Shown here: positions 1-7,625 of the stretch, piece by piece | Layout of the letters: each line of letters opens with the position of its first letter | Position numbering within the stretch: position 1 is the first letter of the stretch | NCBI RefSeq assembly: GCF_000428765.1 | Contig: NZ_AUAO01000001.1 | Span: 952,075 to 1,016,074, forward strand | From: Brevundimonas aveniformis DSM 17977 | GTDB lineage: Bacteria; Pseudomonadota; Alphaproteobacteria; Caulobacterales; Caulobacteraceae | Length of the DNA stretch: 64,000 nucleotides | Reading direction: 5' to 3' | Position numbers and translations under genes: made by a program | The notes under the pieces: generated by a model | The model's input: the letters and a program-made list of their open reading frames with translations, nothing else | Told to the model about the DNA's origin: nothing | Database searches by the model: none

Positions 1-1383
<1,383 letters not shown>

Positions 1384-1398
1384 ACCGCCCCCTCCAAC

Positions 1399-2505
1399 TT
1401 AATTGGCGACCTGAATTTTCAGGAAATCCAAAGCGATCAGTTCGGTCAGCAGCTCTGTGCCAATCGACCTCGGGTTATCCATCGAGAATTCGATGTAACC
1501 GATATCTCTGTAATCCGAGGCGAAATTAACGCTCGCCTCCTTGAGAATAACGATTTTTCGGCCCCATAGGACGCTGGCTGCGCCTAGCTCATAGATCACA
1601 TTCTCGGAGGGCCGGTGCAGTTCCTTGTCGTTGGCGTCTTTGAACGTTTCGTCGGGGGTGAAGACGAAAATTCCAGCCGAACACTCCTTCATCAAGCCGG
1701 CAACTTTCTCGGAGATTGGGCGCCCCGCATTCGGCTCATCCACGGCTACGACGTAGGGGACCTTGAAGCGATCCAAGACTCGCTTGACCGCGTCGAGCGC
1801 GTCATGACGTTTACCGTGAGCGACAAAGATCTTTTTCGGCCCGGTTTGAACTGGTTCGGCGCGCACTGCGGGCGGAACTGGCGTTTCGCGCTCGGCCTTA
1901 CCTGGCTCCTCAGAGGGCGGGGCGTCCTCAAAATTGTCAGATTGCGGCTCGGCTGAAGCACCAAGCTTGGCCGTCTCCAGGGCCACATAGTTCTCACCCT
2001 TGATCGTACGAAGAACCCCTACAAACTTTGCATTGGCAAGCAGGATACCCACAACGCGTTCCGTGCGTTCTTTGGGGACGCCGAGGTCGACCAAAACCGA
2101 CGCAGCAATCTTTTCGCTCGGGAAGCGCGCGCCATCGTATCGGGTCAGAAAATCCTTACAGACTCTAGGCAGCAATGCGGCCTGCGCCGCGGCAACCGAG
2201 TCGTCGCCATCCTCGCGCGGCGCAACTATACGTCTGCCCAACTCGGTTAGTTTGATCTCTTGGGCGTTATATCCGCCCTCGGTCAATCCATAGGCAATCG
2301 ACGCGCCCGTCAATCCACGCCACCCGCCGCTACTCGGCTTCGTGTCAAGCGCCTCCGCAAGTTGGATCGGTCTTGCCGCCTTTCCCGCAAAATCATCCCA
2401 AAGGCATCGCGCCAAGCGAAGCGCCTTTTCCAGCTCCATACCGGGCACATCTGTTTGGCTTAGGCGCGGCTGTCGCTTGTTATCTTCTGTGTTTGTTTCC
2501 GACAT
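1399..2505 (-). CDS. TIR-like domain protein (Cap12/Pycsar-TIR family), putative NAD-cleaving effector
   Basis: A 368-residue protein. The C-terminal part (about residues 225-368) matches the TIR-like fold of PF10137: KKIFVAHGKRHDAL opens the first strand, NAGRPISEK follows, and RPSENVIYELGAA carries the expected catalytic glutamate (Glu307). The N-terminal part (about 24-95) looks like a winged helix-turn-helix, followed by a helical segment and an acidic, Pro-rich linker (185-224). Family members in CBASS, Pycsar and related systems degrade NAD+ on infection; that role is inferred here. No cyclase or other defence partner lies beside it. A TTG start at 2523 is possible, but the ATG at 2505 has GGAG seven bases upstream. 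Lower GC and looser codon use than its neighbours suggest transfer. Confidence 0.8.
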   Translation of the reverse strand: MSETNTEDNKRQPRLSQTDVPGMELEKALRLARCLWDDFAGKAARPIQLAEALDTKPSSGGWRGLTGASIAYGLTEGGYNAQEIKLTELGRRIVAPREDGDDSVAAAQAALLPRVCKDFLTRYDGARFPSEKIAASVLVDLGVPKERTERVVGILLANAKFVGVLRTIKGENYVALETAKLGASAEPQSDNFEDAPPSEEPGKAERETPVPPAVRAEPVQTGPKKIFVAHGKRHDALDAVKRVLDRFKVPYVVAVDEPNAGRPISEKVAGLMKECSAGIFVFTPDETFKDANDKELHRPSENVIYELGAASVLWGRKIVILKEASVNFASDYRDIGYIEFSMDNPRSIGTELLTELIALDFLKIQVAN

Positions 2506-2605
2506 GTTCGGTCTCCGTTCCAATTATAGAAACCAGAGATTCGCGAACGAGTCTAGCGCAACCCTTGCGGCCGCTTCACAAATGGCGTTCACGGTTGAAA
2601 ATAGT

Positions 2606-2634
2606 ATTATAAAACCAGATACATAAGAATTCTA
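2606..2634 (-). promoter_or_regulatory. Candidate sigma70-type promoter of the TIR-like gene
   Basis: On the minus strand an exact TATAAT hexamer (2606-2611) lies 17 bases downstream of TAGAAT (2629-2634, 3 of 6 matches to the -35 consensus), about 100 bases before the ATG at 2505. The surrounding 2580-2640 stretch is AT-rich, unlike the genome around it. A perfect -10 hexamer is uncommon in DNA this GC-rich, but the -35 is weak. Confidence 0.4.
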
Positions 2635-2728
2635 AACCGTAAGTGTCCGCGCCCGCTACGCCGCCGGCCCTTCGAGGCTAGGGAGCCGGGCGCCCGCAAC
2701 AGAGAGACACTCTCTTCTAGCGCCCCCT

Positions 2729-2761
2729 TGTCATCCCGGCCGCAGCGCGCAGAGCCGGGAC
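2729..2761. repeat. Small REP-like palindrome
   Basis: An imperfect palindrome of the form TCATCCCGGC...GAGCCGGGA, which folds into a GC-rich hairpin. It resembles, but is not identical to, the arms of the three larger palindromic units that follow. The rest of the gene-free stretch 2506-2774 holds only the AT-rich upstream region of the TIR-like gene and GC-rich DNA without recognisable features. Confidence 0.55.
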
Positions 2762-2774
2762 GCCCCGCTCTCCC

Positions 2775-2909
2775 CTTTCGTCATCCTCCGGCAAGCCGCG
2801 TAGCGGCGCAGACCGGGGGACCCAGAGCGATCCGAGCAACCAGCATGGGCGTCGAACATCGCACTGGATCCCCGGGTCTCCGCTTTGCTTCGCCCGAGGA
2901 TGACGAAAG
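2775..2909. repeat. REP/BIME-like palindromic unit 1
   Basis: About 135 bp beginning CTTTCGTCATCCTCCGGCAA and ending GCCCGAGGATGACGAAAG, so the two ends are inverted copies. Each half is itself a hairpin: CCTCCGG near one end pairs with CCGGGGG at the inner end. The two halves meet around a variable centre as GACCGGGGGACCCAG and CTGGATCCCCGGGTC. This two-headed design is that of a bacterial interspersed mosaic element. Unit 2 begins 19 bp later. Confidence 0.85.
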
Positions 2910-2927
2910 AAGAGGGACCACACCCCC

Positions 2928-3060
2928 CTTTCGTCATCCTCCGGCAAGCCGCTTCGGCGGCGCAGACCGGGGGATCCAGAGCATCGCCTGACGTCGCGCC
3001 GGCGTCTCGGACTGTCCTGGATCCCCGGGTCTCCGCTTCGCTCCGCCCGAGGATGACGAG
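2928..3060. repeat. REP/BIME-like palindromic unit 2
   Basis: Second copy, with the same outer arms (TTTCGTCATCCTCCGGCAAG and CCCGAGGATGACGAG) and inner arms (GACCGGGGGATCCAG and CTGGATCCCCGGGTC). The centre differs in sequence, as expected if the paired arms are under selection and the spacer is not. It ends 27 bp before the start codon of the GIY-YIG gene. Confidence 0.85.
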
Positions 3061-3087
3061 AGTAAAGCGAGGCGCTAGCCTTCGCCC

Positions 3088-3429
3088 ATGCCCACCCACC
3101 GCACCTTCATCGCCACCTACATCATGGCGAGCCAAAGGAACGGGACGATCTACACCGGCATGACGGCCAACCTGTATGCGCGGGTGTGGAAGCACAAACA
3201 GCACGTCTGGCAGGGCTTTACCGACGACTACGCCTGCGAGCGGCTGGTCTGGTTCGAGCAATACGCCTGGGTGGTCGACGCCATCGCCCGCGAAAAGCGC
3301 ATCAAGAAATGGCTGCGGCGCTGGAAGCTGGCGCTGATTGAAAAAGACAATCCCGACTGGAACGACCTGGCGGCGGACTGGTACCCCGTCAACGATCCTG
3401 ACTGGCAACCCCCGCCGGAAGCTGACTGA
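3088..3429 (+). CDS. Small GIY-YIG nuclease family protein bracketed by REP-like units
   Basis: A single-domain GIY-YIG nuclease of 113 residues. The family cuts DNA with a Tyr/Arg/Glu active site and one metal ion. All elements are present: Tyr11 in TYIM, Tyr22 in IYTGMT, Arg32 in NLYARVWKHK and Glu69 in REKRIKKW. There is no DNA-binding extension as in UvrC or homing enzymes, only an acidic, Pro-rich tail. The start is the ATG at 3088; a second Met at residue 13 would remove the first Tyr. The gene lies between two near-identical palindromic units, 27 bp upstream and 12 bp downstream. That context suggests the nuclease and the repeats are functionally linked, possibly in the way RAYT transposases are linked to REPs; this is inference. 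Confidence 0.88.
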   Translation: MPTHRTFIATYIMASQRNGTIYTGMTANLYARVWKHKQHVWQGFTDDYACERLVWFEQYAWVVDAIAREKRIKKWLRRWKLALIEKDNPDWNDLAADWYPVNDPDWQPPPEAD

Positions 3430-3441
3430 GCGCACCCCTTC

Positions 3442-3574
3442 CTTTCGTCATCCTCCGGCAAGCGGCGAAGCCGCGCAGACCGGGGGACCCAGAGCGATCA
3501 GCCAGGGCGAGCGCGGGTATCGAGCGTTGCACTGGGTCCCCCGGTCTCGCTGTGCTCGCCGGAGGATGACGAAG
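3442..3574. repeat. REP/BIME-like palindromic unit 3
   Basis: Third copy of the palindromic unit, starting 12 bp after the GIY-YIG stop codon. Outer arms are CTTTCGTCATCCTCCGGCAA and GCCGGAGGATGACGAAG, inner arms GACCGGGGGACCCAG and CTGGGTCCCCCGGTC. Its arms pair better than those of units 1 and 2, with compensating differences in both halves. Confidence 0.85.
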
Positions 3575-3686
3575 GCGATGAGGCCCGGGCCGGCCACGCG
3601 GGATCATAGGGAGCAAGCACAACCGGTCTGGGCATCGGCGCATCCTGTCGCGGCGCAGGGCTGGGGGCGATGGCGCCCGGCGACCA

Positions 3687-3707
3687 CCCCCTCCCATCAG
3701 GAGGGGG
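3687..3707. repeat. CCCCCTCC...GGAGGGGG hairpin repeat
   Basis: Perfect 8-bp arms CCCCCTCC (3687-3694) and GGAGGGGG (3700-3707) with a 5-base loop CATCA. It lies alone in intergenic DNA and is not followed by a T-tract, so a repeat element is more likely than a terminator. Confidence 0.6.
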
Positions 3708-4032
3708 AGAAGACAGGTGGGCTATCGCGCCCTCTATCCCCGCATTTTTTCAGAAAATTCCCCATCCGATCAGCCGCATCGCATTTTCTTGCCCCAACTA
3801 ACGCCCGCCCGTTTGCGGCTCCCGCATACTCGCCCGGTCCCCACGCCAGGGGAGGGCGCATGGCCAGCGACCTTGTTGGGGCGGGGATGCGGACTGAGCG
3901 GATAGCGGCGGGGCGGAGTACCCGTTGGTTCCGGGACCTGTCTCGTTGGGACAGGCCCGACCGTCCGGGGCCAGAACAGCTGCGTAGTCTCTAAAAGAGG
4001 CGCCGAGCAGGGGCTCCGGGAAAACAGACCGC

Positions 4033-4105
4033 GGCGGAGCGCCCTCTTCAGGTCGAAACGCAAAACACACCTACGGTCACCGGACCCGAAGTCCGGCGCT
4101 CCGCC
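4033..4105. repeat. Inverted repeat with 11-bp perfect arms and nested hairpin
   Basis: GGCGGAGCGCC (4033-4043) and GGCGCTCCGCC (4095-4105) are perfect inverted copies separated by 51 bases. Inside, overlapping the right arm by two bases, is CCGGAC-CCGAA-GTCCGG (4080-4096). The loop between is A/C-rich and unpaired. The layout could be a structured RNA or a repeat; no known family was recognised. Confidence 0.45.
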
Positions 4106-4230
4106 CGCCCTCCCACCTTCGCAGCCGAGGCGCGAGGCCGATGAGCCATGCCCGTCTCCCACAAGGCGAGAAAGGATCGCCAGTCGCCACTCACTACTCA
4201 TGCCGCCTCAATCCCTCTACCCTGCCGGCC

Positions 4231-4641
4231 ATGATCCAGACCCCCAAACTCCTCGCCGGCGGTAATCCGCAGATCGCCAAGGGCTATGGCGACGCGCCTG
4301 TTCGGGCCTGGATCGCCGCCGCGCCCGGTTGGAAGTCGACGATGGGGGCCGAGATTGACGCGGTGGTCACGCGCCTGGTGCCCGGCGTGTCCAAGGCGGT
4401 GAAATGGAACACGCCGCTGTATGGCGTCGGCGACGGGACCTGGTTCCTCAGCTTTCACGCCATGACAGAGTACATCAAGGTCGCCTTCTTCGCCGGGGCC
4501 GAGTTGGACCCGCCGCCGCCGGTCGGCTCGACCCAGCCGCGCGTGCGCTATCTGCATCTGCATGAGGGCGAGGCGGTCGACACGCCTCAGATCACCGCCT
4601 GGATCCGGCAAGCGGCGGCCCTGACCGGAGAGAAGATGTGA
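4231..4641 (+). CDS. DUF1801 domain protein (first of a tandem pair)
   Basis: A 136-residue member of the DUF1801/YdhG-like fold, which includes putative iron chaperones and proteins of unknown role. The family core is visible in AVKWNTPLYGVGDGTWFLSF followed by YIKVAFFAGAELDPPP, and the C-terminal helix is TAWIRQAAAL. The frame is open further upstream to 4141, but the ATG at 4231 gives the usual family length and the upstream extension has no conservation features. No good ribosome binding site is seen. The last codons overlap the next gene by 4 bases (GTGA), the first of several coupled junctions in this operon. Confidence 0.8.
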   Translation: MIQTPKLLAGGNPQIAKGYGDAPVRAWIAAAPGWKSTMGAEIDAVVTRLVPGVSKAVKWNTPLYGVGDGTWFLSFHAMTEYIKVAFFAGAELDPPPPVGSTQPRVRYLHLHEGEAVDTPQITAWIRQAAALTGEKM

Positions 4642-5021
4642 GCCGCTCCCCCGACATCGACGCCCGCCTAGAGGCGCTGGACGACTGGCGCGGCGAGACG
4701 CTGGGCGCCTTGCGCGATCTGATCCACGCCGCCGATCCCGAGGTGGTCGAAACGGTCAAATGGAGAAAGCCGACCAATCCGCGCGGCGTGCCGGTCTGGG
4801 AGCACGACGGCATCGTCTGCACCGGCGAGGTCTATAAGGACAAGGTCAAACTGACCTTCGCCAGGGGCGCGTCCCTGAAGGATCCGAAGGGTCTTTTCAA
4901 CGCCAGTCTGGACGCCGGCACCCGCCGCGCCATCGACATCGCCCAGGGCGAAACGATCGACCCGGCGGCCTTCAAGGCCCTGTTCCTGGCCGGCGTCGCC
5001 GCCAACCGAAAGGGCGCATGA
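4638..5021 (+). CDS. DUF1801 domain protein (second of a tandem pair)
   Basis: A 127-residue DUF1801 protein starting at a GTG that overlaps the stop of the preceding gene. Family features are ETVKWRKPTNPRGVPVWEHDG, VYKDKVKLTFARGASL and the C-terminal FKALFLAGVAANR segment. It is distant from the first copy, so the pair is either an old duplication or two separately recruited members. It overlaps the downstream yaiI-type gene by an ATGA, so translation is probably coupled. Function unknown; in this family binding of small molecules or metals has been proposed but not generally shown. Confidence 0.82.
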   Translation: MSRSPDIDARLEALDDWRGETLGALRDLIHAADPEVVETVKWRKPTNPRGVPVWEHDGIVCTGEVYKDKVKLTFARGASLKDPKGLFNASLDAGTRRAIDIAQGETIDPAAFKALFLAGVAANRKGA

Positions 5022-5479
5022 GCCTGACCCTCTACATCGACGCCGACGCCTGCCCGGTGAAGGACGAATGCTACCGCGTGGCCGAGCGGACGGGACTGAA
5101 GGTCTTTGTCGTCTCCAACGGCTGGATCAACACCCGCCGCGCCGCCTTCATCGAACAGATCGTCGTCGATGAGGGGCCGGACGTCGCCGATGACTGGATC
5201 GCCGAGCGAGCGGGGCCGGGCGACATCGTCGTCACCTCCGACATTCCGCTGGCGGACCGCGTGCTGAAATCCGGTGCCCAGGCGATCAAGCCGAACGGCC
5301 AGCCCTTCACCGCCGACAGCATCGGCTCGGCCCTCGCCGGGCGCATGGTCGGCGAGCACCTGCGCTCGATGGGCGTGGCCACCTCCGGCCCGCCGCCGTT
5401 TTCAGCCAGGGACCGCTCGGCCTTCCTCCAGGCGCTCGATCGCGCTGTCGTCGTCGCCCGCCGCGTGGCCACGTCGTGA
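5018..5479 (+). CDS. YaiI/YqxD family protein (UPF0178, DUF188)
   Basis: A 153-residue protein with the UPF0178 signature: LYIDADACPVKDE at the N-terminus, an acidic PIN-like motif, and then DDWIAERAGPGDIVVTSDIPLA and a lysine-rich GQPF-containing segment. The fold is related to NYN/PIN nucleases and Asp9, Asp11 and the later Asp residues could form a metal site, but no activity is established for the family. It begins at an ATG overlapping the previous stop (ATGA) and ends overlapping the next GTG start. Confidence 0.9.
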   Translation: MSLTLYIDADACPVKDECYRVAERTGLKVFVVSNGWINTRRAAFIEQIVVDEGPDVADDWIAERAGPGDIVVTSDIPLADRVLKSGAQAIKPNGQPFTADSIGSALAGRMVGEHLRSMGVATSGPPPFSARDRSAFLQALDRAVVVARRVATS

Positions 5480-6693
5480 GCGCCCCGGTCCACATCATCG
5501 GGGCCGGCCCCGCCGGGCTGATGGCCGCCGAGACCCTGGCCGGGCGCCGCCTGTCGGTCGTCGTCCATGACCGGATGCCCTCGGTGGCGCGCAAGTTCCT
5601 GATGGCCGGGCGCGGCGGCCTGAACCTGACCCATTCCGAAGGGTTCGAAGATCCAGCCCGCTTCCTCGCCCGCTATGGCCCCGCGGCGGATCGCATCCGG
5701 CCCTGGCTGGACCGTTTCGGCGCCGCCGAGCTGAGCGCCTGGGCCGAAGGTCTGGGGCAGCCGGTCTTCACCGGCTCATCGGGTCGCGTCTTTCCCCGCG
5801 CCATGAAGGCCTCACCGCTGCTGCGCGCCTGGCTGGCCCGGCTGGCGGATCAGGGCGTCGAGGTCTGTAGCCGTTCCCGCTGGCTCGGCTGGCGCGGCCA
5901 GGATCTGGTGTTCGACACCCCGGACGGCGAGCGGGTGGAGCCTGCGGCCGCCGTTATCCTGGCCATGGGCGGTGCCAGTTGGCCGCGCCTCGGCTCGGAC
6001 GCCGCCTGGGTCGAAACGCTCAAAGGGCGGGGGGTTCCGGTCCTCCCGTTCCAGCCCTCCAATGTGGGCTTCGACGTCGCCTGGTCGCCGGTCCTGATCG
6101 ACCGCTTCGCCGGTCAGGCGCTCAAGCCGGTGACCCTGACCCACGGCGACCAGAGCGTACGCGGTGAGGTCATCCTGACCCGCTACGGGCTGGAAGGCGG
6201 GGCGGTCTATGCCCTGTCGGCGGCCTTGCGTGACGCCATCGCGCGGGACGGTTCTGCGACCCTCGTCGTCGATCTGCGCCCGGACCTGGCCATCGAGGCG
6301 CTGGCTGCCCGTCTGGCCCGGCCGCGCGGCAAGGACAGCGTGACCAATCACCTGCGCAAGGCCGGCGGCCTGTCGCCCGCCGCCATCGCCGTTCTGCGTG
6401 AGATCGGCGAGGTCCCGCCCGGCCCCGACAAGCTGACCCGCCGCATCAAGGCCATCCGTTTGAAGCTCACCGGCGTCCAAGGGCTGGACCGCGCCATCTC
6501 GTCCGCAGGCGGCGTGCCGTTCGACGCCGTCGATGACGGCCTGATGCTGAAGGAGCACCCCGGCGTCTTCGTCGCTGGCGAAATGCTGGATTGGGAAGCG
6601 CCGACCGGCGGCTATCTGCTGACGGCCTGCCTGGCGTCGGGCGTCATCGCCGGTGAGGCGGCGGCGGACCGGATCAAAGGAGAACGGGCCTGA
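5476..6693 (+). CDS. NAD(P)/FAD-dependent oxidoreductase, BaiN/HI0933-like (TIGR03862 type)
   Basis: A 405-residue flavoprotein. The FAD-binding Rossmann motif is at the N-terminus (VHIIGAGPAGLMAAE), followed by the family-specific VARKFLMAGRGGLNLTHSE segment. A second dinucleotide element AVILAMGGASWPRLGSD and a C-terminal FVAGEMLDWEAPTGGYLL complete the HI0933 fold. Related enzymes reduce bile-acid intermediates (BaiN) or act on unknown substrates, so the substrate cannot be named. The GTG start at 5476 overlaps the preceding stop, making it the last gene of a four-gene coupled operon. It ends directly against a convergent gene with no spacer. Confidence 0.88.
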   Translation: MSAPVHIIGAGPAGLMAAETLAGRRLSVVVHDRMPSVARKFLMAGRGGLNLTHSEGFEDPARFLARYGPAADRIRPWLDRFGAAELSAWAEGLGQPVFTGSSGRVFPRAMKASPLLRAWLARLADQGVEVCSRSRWLGWRGQDLVFDTPDGERVEPAAAVILAMGGASWPRLGSDAAWVETLKGRGVPVLPFQPSNVGFDVAWSPVLIDRFAGQALKPVTLTHGDQSVRGEVILTRYGLEGGAVYALSAALRDAIARDGSATLVVDLRPDLAIEALAARLARPRGKDSVTNHLRKAGGLSPAAIAVLREIGEVPPGPDKLTRRIKAIRLKLTGVQGLDRAISSAGGVPFDAVDDGLMLKEHPGVFVAGEMLDWEAPTGGYLLTACLASGVIAGEAAADRIKGERA

Positions 6694-7521
6694 CTACCAG
6701 GTCGGGCGCAGTGAAAATTGAACGGCGACAAACCCCTCGGTGGCGTCGCGGTCGATGCCCGAGCCTCCGTGAACACCCTCAGCCGTCACCTCGCGGTGGA
6801 CATAGCCGAACGAGGTCTGGGTATCGCCGCGCCGCCAGGCCACACCGATCTGGGCGTCGCCGATGAAGGCCCCGGTGTCGTGGCTGAGCTGACGGTTCCA
6901 GCCCTCCATGCCGCGCGCCCAGTTCAGACCGACGGCCGTGCCGGTGCCGGCCGCGAACAGGTACCAGCGGCCCTGATCCTCTTCGTAGGCGTCGTCGCCA
7001 TCGGCGACCTCGAGCTGGCCGACCCGGATCGTTGCCCCGGCCTCAGCCGTGCCGCCTTCGGCGTTGACCCCGAGCCCGGCGTGCGGGGTCAGTTCGAACT
7101 GGACGCTGCCGGCTTCACCGGCGACCAGCGGCCATGCCCGGATATAGGTGACGTCGCGCTGGGCAGCCTCGAAGCGGGCGCGTTCGATCGAGCCTTCGGG
7201 AAGCGGTGTTGCCAGGTCGCCCTGGCGGTAACGGATCTGTTCGATGGAGCCGTCGGTCTGGCGTTGCCAGACGCCGCGCTGCTGGGCCGCGATCAGGCCG
7301 TCAGAGCCCGAGAACAGGGCGCGCTCCATATAGCGGGTGTCGGCTTGCCGGTTCAGGGCGTCGACCCCCAGAGGGTCTTGCCCGTCGGGGACCATCTGGA
7401 CGGGCGTTCCGAGCGTCCACCGTGCGCTGAGGTCGGCGTCCTGGGCCGAAGCGCAAAAGGCAGCGCCGGTCCCGATCAGAACCGTCGCAGCCCCCGCCAG
7501 ACTTCTAACGTCGAGTACCAC
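6694..7521 (-). CDS. Outer-membrane beta-barrel-like exported protein, LpxR/DUF2219-like C-terminus
   Basis: Probably 275 residues, from a GTG at 7521 with GGGGAG six bases upstream; the frame is open to 7587 but that extension has no ribosome site. The N-terminus is a signal peptide ending AAFCASAQDA. The rest alternates polar and hydrophobic strands and ends in TEGFVAVQFSLRPTW, with a terminal aromatic as in BAM-inserted barrels. The segment RWYLFAAGTGTAVGLN...GAFIGDAQIGVAWRRGDTQTSF is reminiscent of lipid A deacylase LpxR, but the LpxR catalytic region is not obvious, so no enzymatic role is claimed. It is tail to tail with the flavoprotein gene. Confidence 0.65.
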   Translation of the reverse strand: MVLDVRSLAGAATVLIGTGAAFCASAQDADLSARWTLGTPVQMVPDGQDPLGVDALNRQADTRYMERALFSGSDGLIAAQQRGVWQRQTDGSIEQIRYRQGDLATPLPEGSIERARFEAAQRDVTYIRAWPLVAGEAGSVQFELTPHAGLGVNAEGGTAEAGATIRVGQLEVADGDDAYEEDQGRWYLFAAGTGTAVGLNWARGMEGWNRQLSHDTGAFIGDAQIGVAWRRGDTQTSFGYVHREVTAEGVHGGSGIDRDATEGFVAVQFSLRPTW

Positions 7522-7625
7522 CGACGTCTCCCCGCTATTGCTTAGCGTTTGACGAGACAGAATGACTCGTCCTGACCGGGCTGGCAAACTCTTACCTCAC
7601 GGAAGCGTTCCCACAACGCAAACCT

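Larger units (their letters stand above)
3575..4230. other. Gene-free stretch with hairpins, no convincing gene
   Basis: The open frames here have no recognisable protein features and change frame across the hairpins. The stretch holds a perfect hairpin at 3687-3707, short stems around 3934-3961 (CCTGTC...GACAGG), and the large inverted repeat at 4033-4105. I looked for RNase P RNA, 6S RNA, SRP RNA and tmRNA signatures on both strands and did not find them. It may be degenerate intergenic repeat DNA. Confidence 0.5.

Noticed and set aside
3801..4110. Candidate housekeeping RNA (RNase P, 6S, SRP or tmRNA)
   Set aside because: Several stems are present, but none of the conserved core motifs (for example GAGGAAAGTCC, GGAAGGAAGCAGCC) is found on either strand.
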